Source: CADEED01 sp039931065
GTDB lineage: Bacteria > Pseudomonadota > Gammaproteobacteria > Steroidobacterales > Steroidobacteraceae
Direction: 5' to 3'
Assembly: GCA_039931065.1 (NCBI GenBank)
Contig: JBDTSP010000004.1
Span: 1-64,000, forward strand
DNA: 64,000 nucleotides
Below are positions 35,642 to 43,775 of the stretch, one piece after another. Every line of letters begins with the position of its first letter. Positions within the stretch are counted from its first letter, which is position 1. The position numbers were made by a program, and so were the translations under genes. A model generated the notes under the pieces. That model was not told where the DNA came from and searched no databases. It saw only the letters and a program-made list of their open reading frames with translations.

Positions 35642-37517
35642 GGTGTATCACATACGCGCGCACCTTTTCACTGTCCTCTTCCGAGACTTCGGCCGCGAAC
35701 GAAACCATGCCGCGCGACCTGCGTTCTCCGCCCCGCACGACGCTTTCCCAGGCCGCAGGTTCGCGATTGACGATTGACAAGCGCAGATCGGGCAACACGC
35801 CGCCGCTGACCGCCGCGTCGCCATGGCAGACGCTGCAATACGTGTGATAGACCGCTTTGCCGGCGGTCCACGCGTCCGCGGTGCCGATCTCGGCAGGCGG
35901 ATCGAGCTTCGCCACCTGGGTCTTTGGCAGATCGGGCAGCTTCGCCTCGCCGCGCAGCTTGAACGCCAGCACGCGCGGAATGTTCGAGCTCAAATGTGAA
36001 TCGCGCGCCAATTCGCCGGCCGCGAGACCGAACGCGCCGCCCCAGCCCACTTCGATGGCGACGTACTGTTCGCCGTCCACTTCATAGGAAACCGGCGCCG
36101 CGAGCACGCCCGCCTGCGTGGGCACCGACCAGAGCTTCTGCCCGTTGGTGGCGCGATAGGCGGTGAACTCACCCTGCGAATTGCCCTGGAACACGAGGTT
36201 GCCCGCGGTCGCCAGCGTGCCGCCATTCCACGGATGATCGAACTGCGCACGCCAGACTTCCTTCTGCGCGATCGGATCCCACGCGACCAGGTGGCCTTTC
36301 AGGCCGGCTTTCGCGCCCGCGCGCACCTCCGCGATCGCGGGCAAACTACCCGCATTGAAGTCGACGCCCGTGGACCAGTGGAGCTTGCTGCTCTCGACCG
36401 TCGCGGTGGGAATGAAAGGAAAGCCACTCTCCATCACCGGGAAATACACGAGGCCCGTCACCGGCGAGAAACTCATCGGCTGCCAGGAGTGCGCGCCGCC
36501 AGGGCCCGGCACCACCACCGAAGGTTTGCCGGTCCGTTCGTAGCGCGCTTCCTTCGTTTCCTTCGGCCGCCCGGTCTTCGGATCGAGACCCGCGGCCCAG
36601 TTCATCGAGGCGTATGCCGCACCGGATATGAACTCGCCCGTCACGCGGTCGAGCACATAGAAGAAGCCGTTCTTCGGCGCCTGCATGATCACCTGCCGCG
36701 GTTTGTCGGCGATGGTGAGGTCCGCCAGCATCATGGGCTGGGTCGCGGTGTAATCCCAGGATTCGCCGGGCGTCGTCTGGAAATGCCAGACATATTCGCC
36801 GGTCGCCGCCTTCAACGCCACGATCGACGATAGATAGAGGTTGTCGCCACCCGCCGGGCTGCGCAGCTTCTGGTTCCAAGGACTGCCGTTGCCGACACCG
36901 ATGTAGATGTAGTCGAGCGTCGGATCGTAGACGATGGAATCCCACACCGTGCCGCCACCGCCCAGGCGCCAGTATTGGCCGTTCCAGGTCTTCGCGGCCT
37001 TCTCGAGCGCGGGGTTCTCGAACGGCAGCGAGGGGTCGCCAGGCACCGTGTAGAAGCGCCACAACTGTTTGCCGGACTCCGCGTCGTACGCGCTCACGAA
37101 ACCGCGCACGCCGAGTTCCGCGCCGCCGTTGCCGATGAGCACCTTTCCGGCGAACACACGCGGCGCGCCCGTGATGGTGTAGCGCGTGTTGTCGGGCACC
37201 GTCTTCACGTCCCAGACCTGTTTGCCGGTCGCGGCGTCGACCGCTACCAGACGGCCGTCAAGCGTGCCGAGGTACAACTTGCCGTTCCAGGCAGCGACGC
37301 CGCGATTCACGACATCGCAGCAGGCGTTCACTCCCGCATCCCCAGGAACCTGGGGATCGAAAAGCCACTTCTGTTTGCCGGTCCTGGCATCGAGAGCAAA
37401 CAACTTGCTCCACGCGGAGGTCACGTACATCACCCCGTCGATGACGAGCGGCGTCGACTCCTGCGCGCGATGCACGCTGTCGAGATCGAAAGCCCAGGCC
37501 AGCCCGAGTTGCGCCAC
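35565..37517 (-). CDS. PQQ-dependent alcohol dehydrogenase with c-type heme domain, N terminus cut off by a stop
   Basis: A 650-residue quinohemoprotein body. The beta-propeller carries repeated W-motif segments, the adjacent-cysteine disulfide motif NACCDVVNRG, PQQ-contact regions such as PGESWDYTATQPMM, and a C-terminal heme-binding CSVCHG near residue 575. Such enzymes oxidise alcohols in the periplasm. This frame starts at GTG 37517, well inside the conserved propeller. The true beginning with a lipoprotein signal peptide lies at 37724 but is separated by TAA at 37565-37563. Without it the protein would not be exported, so it is probably inactive unless the stop is read through. Confidence 0.85.
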   Translation of the reverse strand: MAQLGLAWAFDLDSVHRAQESTPLVIDGVMYVTSAWSKLFALDARTGKQKWLFDPQVPGDAGVNACCDVVNRGVAAWNGKLYLGTLDGRLVAVDAATGKQVWDVKTVPDNTRYTITGAPRVFAGKVLIGNGGAELGVRGFVSAYDAESGKQLWRFYTVPGDPSLPFENPALEKAAKTWNGQYWRLGGGGTVWDSIVYDPTLDYIYIGVGNGSPWNQKLRSPAGGDNLYLSSIVALKAATGEYVWHFQTTPGESWDYTATQPMMLADLTIADKPRQVIMQAPKNGFFYVLDRVTGEFISGAAYASMNWAAGLDPKTGRPKETKEARYERTGKPSVVVPGPGGAHSWQPMSFSPVTGLVYFPVMESGFPFIPTATVESSKLHWSTGVDFNAGSLPAIAEVRAGAKAGLKGHLVAWDPIAQKEVWRAQFDHPWNGGTLATAGNLVFQGNSQGEFTAYRATNGQKLWSVPTQAGVLAAPVSYEVDGEQYVAIEVGWGGAFGLAAGELARDSHLSSNIPRVLAFKLRGEAKLPDLPKTQVAKLDPPAEIGTADAWTAGKAVYHTYCSVCHGDAAVSGGVLPDLRLSIVNREPAAWESVVRGGERRSRGMVSFAAEVSEEDSEKVRAYVIHRAHEDQTLEAAAAAVSKPVSIVLSN

Positions 37518-37562
37518 GTTGCCCGAGTCGACCTTGTCGAGCGGGCTGAAACGTTGTTCGTC

Positions 37563-37724
37563 TTAGGTGCGGCCGTACGACAACCATTCACCGGGATCGG
37601 CCTTGGCGATGCGCGCGGCATCGACCAGCGCCGTGGGCTTTGGAGGCGGTGCGGCAACTGGCTTCTGGTCGCAGCCCGACAGCAACAACAACGATACCGC
37701 GAGCGCGGCCCGATGAATCCCCAT
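37563..37724 (-). pseudogene. detached signal-peptide segment of the PQQ dehydrogenase
   Basis: From ATG 37724 the frame reads MGIHRAALAVSLLLLLSGC, a lipoprotein signal with lipobox LSGC, and goes on to GEWLSYGRT before TAA at 37565-37563 (codon 54). The same frame then continues DEQRFSPLDKV without a shift into the dehydrogenase body. Homologues have an aromatic or similar residue where the stop stands (YGR-T-x-EQRFSPL pattern). The stop is thus a single-codon nonsense change in an otherwise intact gene. Confidence 0.8.
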
Positions 37725-37847
37725 ACGTCCCCTCGTCCGGCGTCAGCCGCCGGTTTACCTATGCTCGACTGAGCGCCACTCTCGCGCGCCGTGCCGCACG
37801 GGCTCAACCATCGACGCTCCGCATCTCGATTCGCAGCGAATCGGGCC

Positions 37848-38633
37848 TTATGCGCGGCCCTCGTAGACTTCCTGCTCGTACACCTCGCGAAAGCCGCAAC
37901 GCTGCAGATTCGAGAGCGAGCGTTCCAGCATGGTCAGCGTCTGGGTGGCGATACAGGTGCAGCCGAGCCGGCGCGCATCTTCGCTGCGGCGGACGATGAG
38001 AGCGGACTGCGCGCCACGTTCGCGATCCGCTTCGTTGGTCTGTGCGTACGTGAGATAACCGATGCGTTCGAACTGGACCAGCGCCGCGCTCGCGATGGGC
38101 CGCGGGCCCTCGAATGCCAGGTAGTGGCGAAATCCTGCGCGGTCGGCGGACTGCTCGAAACCGGCCATCGGCTCGAAGCCGAACTGCTCGCGCGCGGCAA
38201 CGATCTGCGCGCGATTGACCGTGCGGATCGTAAAGTCGGTGATCGGATTCACGTTGGCGGGCTCGCTCAGCGTGAGGGTCGGATAACGCGTCCACACCAC
38301 CCGCTGCATTCGCAGCGACTCGAGCCAGCCGCGCACCGTGTCCCGTTCCGGTCCGGGGCTCAGCCATGCGAAGAAACGCCGCACGCCGCTCGCACGGAAT
38401 ATTTCGATGAATCGCAACAGGTCATCGTGGGTCAGCTCTCCGGAGCGTCCGCACAGAATGATGCGATTGCGGTTGAACGACGCGGCGGCTTCCGTCGAGG
38501 TTGGGTCGACGGAAATCTGCGCCGCACCAGGCGCCGCATCGAACTGCTGCCGCGTGTATTGAGGATACGCATCCGGTTGTTCCATCCAGGCTTGCATACG
38601 CATCAGTTTGAGGGCGAGCGATTCGGCGTCCAT
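37848..38633 (-). CDS. GNAT-like acyltransferase-domain protein
   Basis: A 261-residue protein. The C-terminal half has the GNAT pattern: RHYLAFEGPRPIASAALVQF (strand 4), then a loop RERGAQSALIVRRSEDARRLG in place of the usual acyl-CoA loop, and LERSLSNLQRCGFREVYEQE ending with the typical GF-x-x-V strand. The N-terminal half is less conserved. The substrate is unknown. It starts 18 bp from the operator at 38651-38664 and is divergent from a flavin halogenase-like gene, so it probably belongs to the starch regulon. That link is inference. Confidence 0.75.
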   Translation of the reverse strand: MDAESLALKLMRMQAWMEQPDAYPQYTRQQFDAAPGAAQISVDPTSTEAAASFNRNRIILCGRSGELTHDDLLRFIEIFRASGVRRFFAWLSPGPERDTVRGWLESLRMQRVVWTRYPTLTLSEPANVNPITDFTIRTVNRAQIVAAREQFGFEPMAGFEQSADRAGFRHYLAFEGPRPIASAALVQFERIGYLTYAQTNEADRERGAQSALIVRRSEDARRLGCTCIATQTLTMLERSLSNLQRCGFREVYEQEVYEGRA

Positions 38634-38650
38634 TGGACCAGAGTATTACT

Positions 38651-38664
38651 GCATACGTATTCGC
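38651..38664. promoter_or_regulatory. LacI-type operator, site 1
   Basis: TGCATACGTATTCG, a near-perfect palindrome around ATACGTAT. It lies between the divergent GNAT gene (start 38633) and halogenase-like gene (start 38713). It is one of six such sites in the window. Confidence 0.75.
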
Positions 38665-38712
38665 ACCATCGCGGCAAGCGTCGGGCCGGCTTCCCGCTGA
38701 TAATCCGCCGCG

Positions 38713-40272
38713 ATGCAATCCTCCCAGGCGCAATCGGGTCCGGTCCGTTCGGTGGTCATCGTCGGCGGCGGCACTGCCGGCTGGATGACGGCCGCGTCGC
38801 TGGCCCATCGTCTGCAGCGGCTCGGCGTTTCGATCACGCTGGTCGAGTCTTCGGCGGTCGGCACGATCGGCGTTGGCGAGGCGACCGTACCGGCAATCCG
38901 GCGCTACTTCGAGTCGCTCGGCCTCGACACCTTCGCGGTCATGAAGGCCACCAACGGCACAGTCAAACTCGCGATCGAGTTCGACGGCTGGCGGCGCGAA
39001 GGCCACTCGTTCATGCATCCGTTCGGCCGTTACGGCCTCGAAGCGGGTCCGATCGCCTTTCATCATCTGTGGAATCGGCTGAAGCAGAACGGCGAGCCGG
39101 GCACGCTCGACGAATACGCCATTGGCGCGCAACTGGCGCGCGCCGGCCGCGTAACGCTGCCGCCGGACAATCCCCGCGTCGACTTCGAACATTTCGACTG
39201 GGCCCTGCATTTCGACGCGTCGCGGTTCGCCGCGTTCCTGCGTACGTGCGCCGAGTCGCGCGACGTGCGCCGCATCGACGCGAAAGTCGCCGAGGTCCTG
39301 CGTGACGGCGAAACCGAAAACATCCGCGGCGTCCGGCTGGATTCGGGCGACATCCTGGAAGGATCGCTCTACATCGACTGCAGCGGATTCCATCGCCTGC
39401 TGATCGAGAAATCGCTGCAGAGCGGTTTCGTCGACTGGCGGCACTGGCTCATGTGCGACCGCGCCGTCGCATTGCCGTGCGCGGCTGCCGATCCCGTGAA
39501 CATCGCGCCGTACACCCGTTCGCGCGCCCTTGAGGCGGGCTGGACCTGGCGCATTCCGCTGCAAAATCGCGTCGGCAACGGCTATGTCTATTCATCGGAC
39601 CACATCAGCGACGAACAGGCGTTGACGGCACTGCGTGCTGAACTCGAGGGCCCGGCTCTCGGTGAGCCGAACACGGTGCGGTTCCGCGCCGGTCACGTGC
39701 GCCGCTTCTGGGTCGGCAACTGTGTCGCCATCGGCTTGTCGAGCGGATTTCTCGAACCGCTCGAATCGACCGCCATCTCGCTCATCCAGATGGGCATCGA
39801 CAAACTACTGCACTTCTGGCCGGACGAGGCCATGACGCCGCAAACACGGGCGCCGCTGGCCGCCGAGTTCAACCGCTTGTCGGTGACCGAATTCGAACGC
39901 ATCCGCGATTTCATCATCCTTCATTACAGCGCCAACGGCCGGCAGGCAGGGCCTGCGAACAAAGCAGATCTGTGGCGCTACTGCCGGGAGATGGAATTGC
40001 CGGAAACACTGGTGCGCAAGATCGCGATGTACCGCGCGCGCGGATTGATCCAGCAGTTCGACTCCGAAAGTTTCTTCGACCCGAGCTGGTTGTGCATGTA
40101 CGGCAATTTGGGCATCGATGCCCAATCCTGGGACCCACTCGCGAACCTTTTGCCCATCGCCGACCTGACGGAGGTCACTCGGCGCGTGCGCGGCGACATC
40201 GCACGAATGGCCGGTAGCGCGACGCCGCATCGCGAATTCCTCAAGCTCGCCGAGGCGCTTGCTCCTTTGTAA
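38713..40272 (+). CDS. flavin-dependent tryptophan halogenase-like protein 1
   Basis: A 519-residue FAD-binding protein of the tryptophan halogenase family. Seen: SVVIVGGGTAGWMTAASLA (FAD GxGxxG), the lysine in GTVKLAIEFDGW that matches the catalytic Lys of known halogenases, the halogenase signature WTWRIP, and SGFLEPLESTAI with the matching Glu. By family knowledge it should use FADH2, oxygen and halide to halogenate an aromatic substrate, but members next to TonB receptors have mostly unknown substrates. It lies behind operator site 1 and upstream of the pullulanase gene. A separate flavin reductase is not encoded nearby. Confidence 0.88.
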   Translation: MQSSQAQSGPVRSVVIVGGGTAGWMTAASLAHRLQRLGVSITLVESSAVGTIGVGEATVPAIRRYFESLGLDTFAVMKATNGTVKLAIEFDGWRREGHSFMHPFGRYGLEAGPIAFHHLWNRLKQNGEPGTLDEYAIGAQLARAGRVTLPPDNPRVDFEHFDWALHFDASRFAAFLRTCAESRDVRRIDAKVAEVLRDGETENIRGVRLDSGDILEGSLYIDCSGFHRLLIEKSLQSGFVDWRHWLMCDRAVALPCAAADPVNIAPYTRSRALEAGWTWRIPLQNRVGNGYVYSSDHISDEQALTALRAELEGPALGEPNTVRFRAGHVRRFWVGNCVAIGLSSGFLEPLESTAISLIQMGIDKLLHFWPDEAMTPQTRAPLAAEFNRLSVTEFERIRDFIILHYSANGRQAGPANKADLWRYCREMELPETLVRKIAMYRARGLIQQFDSESFFDPSWLCMYGNLGIDAQSWDPLANLLPIADLTEVTRRVRGDIARMAGSATPHREFLKLAEALAPL

Positions 40273-40303
40273 GCCAACCCTGACGCCCTCTCCATTGGCC
40301 TTG

Positions 40304-40317
40304 TGCATACGTATTCG
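40304..40317. promoter_or_regulatory. LacI-type operator, site 2
   Basis: TGCATACGTATTCG, identical to site 1, about 90 bp upstream of the pullulanase ATG and 32 bp after the halogenase 1 stop. It suggests the pullulanase gene has its own regulated promoter. Confidence 0.75.
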
Positions 40318-40408
40318 TAAACACACCGGCGGTCTTCTCGATTAGCGTCGGCCCCAGAACAAATCCGGCTCTACCTGCTAGCTAGGGCCACAGATGGGGA
40401 GAGGGAAC

Positions 40409-43400
40409 ATGTCATTGAAGACCTGGCGCATTCGCGCCGTCCTGCCGTTGCTCGCGTTCGCAGCCGTAAGTTTCACCGCACCGCAAACATGGGCACAGGC
40501 CAATCCGGGGTCGGTCGGAATTCCCGGCAGCTACCAGTCGGAAGCCGGCTGCCCGGGTGACTGGGACCCCGCCTGCTCCGCCACTCAGCTGGTTTTTGAC
40601 GCGAACGGCGACATCTGGCGCAGCAGTTTCAGCATCTCCCCGGCCGGCGCCTACGAATACAAGGTGGCGCTCAACGGTAGCTGGGACGTGAACTACGGCC
40701 AGCATGCGGAACAGAACGGGCCAAATATTCCGCTCAACGTCAGCGCGGCACCGCAAAACGTCACGTTCTACTACGACCACAAGACCCACTGGGTGACCAA
40801 CAACGTCAGTTCCATCATCGCGACCGTTCCCGGCAGCTTCCAGAGCGAACTCGGCTGCGCGGGCGACTGGGATCCCGGCTGCTTCCGCAGCTGGCTGCAG
40901 GACATCGACGACACATCTATCTACAGCTTCAGTACCAGCGCGATTCCCGCAGGCTCGTACGAGTGCAAGGTCGCGCTCAACGGCGGCTGGGACGTGAACT
41001 ACGGCCAGGGCGGCGTCCAGAACGGCGCGAACATCGCGTTCACGGTGCCGGCCAATGGCATGGACGTCGTGTTCCAGTGGAACTCGGCCAGCAAGGAACT
41101 GCGCGTCATAGTGGGTGGTATCCACGGCGATCTCACCAAGGCGCAGGCGTACTGGCTCGCCGCCGACACGATTGCGTGGAACGTGCCCACCGATGCCGTC
41201 GTCTCGCTGTTCGCGGATCCGGATGGCGCGTTGACCCTCGACGGCCCCGGCGTGGTTGCGGCGGCGAATTCGAAATCCTGGAATCTCGTGAATGACCCGG
41301 CGGGATTGTCGCCCGCGTTGCGCGCGAAGTTTCCACATCTTGCGAACCTCGCGGCATTCAAGCTGCCGGCCGATGCGATCGCCGCTGCGAAGCAAAGCCT
41401 CAAGGGCCAGCTCGCCGTCGGCGCAGCACGTTCGGGCCAGGGCGTCGACGCCACCGCGCTGCAGATCGCAGGCGTGCTCGACGATCTGTACGCCGCCAAG
41501 GCGAGTCCCGTCACGCTCGGACCGAGTTTCAAACAAGGCATGGCGACGCTGCGCGTCTGGGCGCCGACCGCACGCAGCCTGAAGGTGCGCCTCTTCGAAG
41601 ATTCGAATCCCGCGGCGACCTTCACGAGTTACCCGATGACGCTGGATCCCGCGAGTGGCATCTGGATCTACGCCGCGTCTTCGAGCAGCCTCTCGGGCCG
41701 CTTCTATCTATACGAAGCTGCGGTCTACGTGCGCTCGAGCAACAAGGTCGAGACCAATGTCAGCACCGATCCCTATTCGGTCTCGCTCGCGCGCAACAGC
41801 ACGCGCAGCCAGATCGTGTCGCTGGAAGATTCGCAGCTTCAGCCACGCGGCTGGCGCAACCTCGCCAAGCCCTGGCTGGCCGCGCCCGAAGACATCGTGT
41901 TGTACGAACTGCACGTGCGCGACTTCAGCGCCACGGATGCGAGCGTACCCGCGAGCCTGCGCGGCACGTACGCGGCGTTCACTCAGAAACGTTCGAACGG
42001 CATGAAACACCTGGCGACACTGGGCCTGGCCGGCGTCACCCACGTGCACCTGTTGCCCGCGTTCGATTTCGCCAGCACCAACGAAGACAAGAGCACCTGG
42101 GAAGCGCCCTCGTTCGATACCCTCGCGGGACTGCCGGCCGATTCCTCCGAGCAGCAGACGTTGACCGCCGCGAGCGCGGATCGCGATGGCTTCAACTGGG
42201 GCTACGACCCACTGCACTACAACGTGCCTGAGGGCAGCTACGCGACCGATGCCGATGGCTCCGAACGCGTGCTGGAATTCCGCGAGATGGTGCAGTCGCT
42301 CAACCAGAGCGGCCTGCGCGTGGTGATGGACGTGGTCTACAACCACACGAACGCGGCGGGACAGAACCCGAACTCCATCCTCGACAAACTCGTGCCCGGC
42401 TACTACCACCGCCTGAACGGCGATGGCGGCGTGCTCAACGAAAGCTGCTGCGCCGACACGGCCACCGAGAACGCCATGATGGAAAAACTCATGGTCGATT
42501 CGGTGGTGTTGTGGGCGAAGCAATACAAGATCGACGGTTTCCGCTTCGACATCATGGGCTTTCATCTCAAGTCCAACATGCTGAAGGTGCGCGCCGCGCT
42601 GGACGCACTCACGCTGGCCAAGGATGGCGTCGACGGCAAGTCCGTCTATCTATACGGCGAAGCCTGGAACTTCGGCGTCATGGCCAACAACGGCCGCGGC
42701 GTCAATGCGATCCAGGTGAACATGGCGGGCACCGGCATCGGCTCGTTCTCCGATCGCATCCGGGATGCGGTGCGCGGCGGCGGGCCGTTCTCGCCGCGCC
42801 GCGATCAGGGCTTCGCGACCGGACTCTTTACCGAACCCAATGGCACCTCCGGCGGATCGGCGGCCGATGCGAAGACCGAATTGCTGCGGCTCACCGACCT
42901 CGTGCGCCTGGGCCTGGCAGGCAATATCGCGAGCTACCCGATCGTCGATGGCAGCGGCGCGACGAAGCTCGGCAAGGATGTCGACTACTTCGGCATGCCC
43001 GGCGCCTATGGCGCGTCTCCCGCCGACACCATCCAGTACATCGGCGTGCACGACGATCCGGACTGGTTCGATGCGATGAATCTCAAGCTGAGCCCGCGGG
43101 TGCCGCGCGCGGATCGCGTGCGCATGGACAGGCTGGGCCTGTCGATCGTCGCGTTGTCGCAGGGCGTGCCCTTCTTCATGGCCGGCGACGAGATCCTGCG
43201 GTCCAAATCCGCGGACCGGAACAGCTACAACTCCGGCGACTGGTTCAACCGCATCGACTGGACGATGAAGTCGAATGGCTGGGGTGCGGGGTTGCCGCCC
43301 GCGAACGGCAATCAGGACGACTGGTCGTTCATTGGACCCGCGCTGGCGGATCCGAATCTCAAGCCCACCGCGAAAGACATCGAGGGGACCTATCGTCACA

Positions 43401-43774
43401 TGCTCGAGATGCTGGTCATCCGCAAGACCAGCAAGTTGTTCCGGCTACGGTCGGCCGATGAGATCAAGAAGGCGGTGAGCTTCTACAACGTCGGTCCCGC
43501 GCAGACGCCGGGGCTCATCGTCGAACGGATCAAGAACACCGACCGGTTCTGCCTGGGTGCCGCACAGGCCGTGGTGGCGGTGAACGCAACCCCGCAGGCG
43601 CTGACCTTTGCGGACCCTGCCTTCAGGCAGCAGCCCCTGTTCCTTCACCCGGTGCAGGCGTTTTCGCAGGACGCGGTGGTGCGCACTTCGAGATTCCAGA
43701 AGAACACCGGCACGTTCACGATTCCGGCGCGCACGACGGCGGTGTTCATCGAGCCTTGCTTCGGCCCGAGGTGA
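40409..43774 (+). CDS. secreted pullulanase-type alpha-1,6-glucosidase with two X25 modules
   Basis: A 1121-residue exported debranching enzyme. After a signal peptide (ending near TWAQA) come two about 95-residue X25-type modules (GIPGSYQSEAGCPGDWDPAC and VPGSFQSELGCAGDWDPGC), a pullulanase N2-like region, a CBM48-like domain and the GH13 barrel. The barrel has the pullulanase motif FNWGYDPLHY, region I VVMDVVYNHT, nucleophile Asp in GFRFDIMG, acid/base Glu in YLYGEAWNFG, and the HD of region IV in GVHDDPDWF. It should cleave alpha-1,6 branches of starch or pullulan outside the cytoplasm. ATG 40409 sits behind GGGAGAGGG; ATG 40394 is an alternative. Confidence 0.92.
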   Translation: MSLKTWRIRAVLPLLAFAAVSFTAPQTWAQANPGSVGIPGSYQSEAGCPGDWDPACSATQLVFDANGDIWRSSFSISPAGAYEYKVALNGSWDVNYGQHAEQNGPNIPLNVSAAPQNVTFYYDHKTHWVTNNVSSIIATVPGSFQSELGCAGDWDPGCFRSWLQDIDDTSIYSFSTSAIPAGSYECKVALNGGWDVNYGQGGVQNGANIAFTVPANGMDVVFQWNSASKELRVIVGGIHGDLTKAQAYWLAADTIAWNVPTDAVVSLFADPDGALTLDGPGVVAAANSKSWNLVNDPAGLSPALRAKFPHLANLAAFKLPADAIAAAKQSLKGQLAVGAARSGQGVDATALQIAGVLDDLYAAKASPVTLGPSFKQGMATLRVWAPTARSLKVRLFEDSNPAATFTSYPMTLDPASGIWIYAASSSSLSGRFYLYEAAVYVRSSNKVETNVSTDPYSVSLARNSTRSQIVSLEDSQLQPRGWRNLAKPWLAAPEDIVLYELHVRDFSATDASVPASLRGTYAAFTQKRSNGMKHLATLGLAGVTHVHLLPAFDFASTNEDKSTWEAPSFDTLAGLPADSSEQQTLTAASADRDGFNWGYDPLHYNVPEGSYATDADGSERVLEFREMVQSLNQSGLRVVMDVVYNHTNAAGQNPNSILDKLVPGYYHRLNGDGGVLNESCCADTATENAMMEKLMVDSVVLWAKQYKIDGFRFDIMGFHLKSNMLKVRAALDALTLAKDGVDGKSVYLYGEAWNFGVMANNGRGVNAIQVNMAGTGIGSFSDRIRDAVRGGGPFSPRRDQGFATGLFTEPNGTSGGSAADAKTELLRLTDLVRLGLAGNIASYPIVDGSGATKLGKDVDYFGMPGAYGASPADTIQYIGVHDDPDWFDAMNLKLSPRVPRADRVRMDRLGLSIVALSQGVPFFMAGDEILRSKSADRNSYNSGDWFNRIDWTMKSNGWGAGLPPANGNQDDWSFIGPALADPNLKPTAKDIEGTYRHMLEMLVIRKTSKLFRLRSADEIKKAVSFYNVGPAQTPGLIVERIKNTDRFCLGAAQAVVAVNATPQALTFADPAFRQQPLFLHPVQAFSQDAVVRTSRFQKNTGTFTIPARTTAVFIEPCFGPR

Positions 43775-43775
43775 T

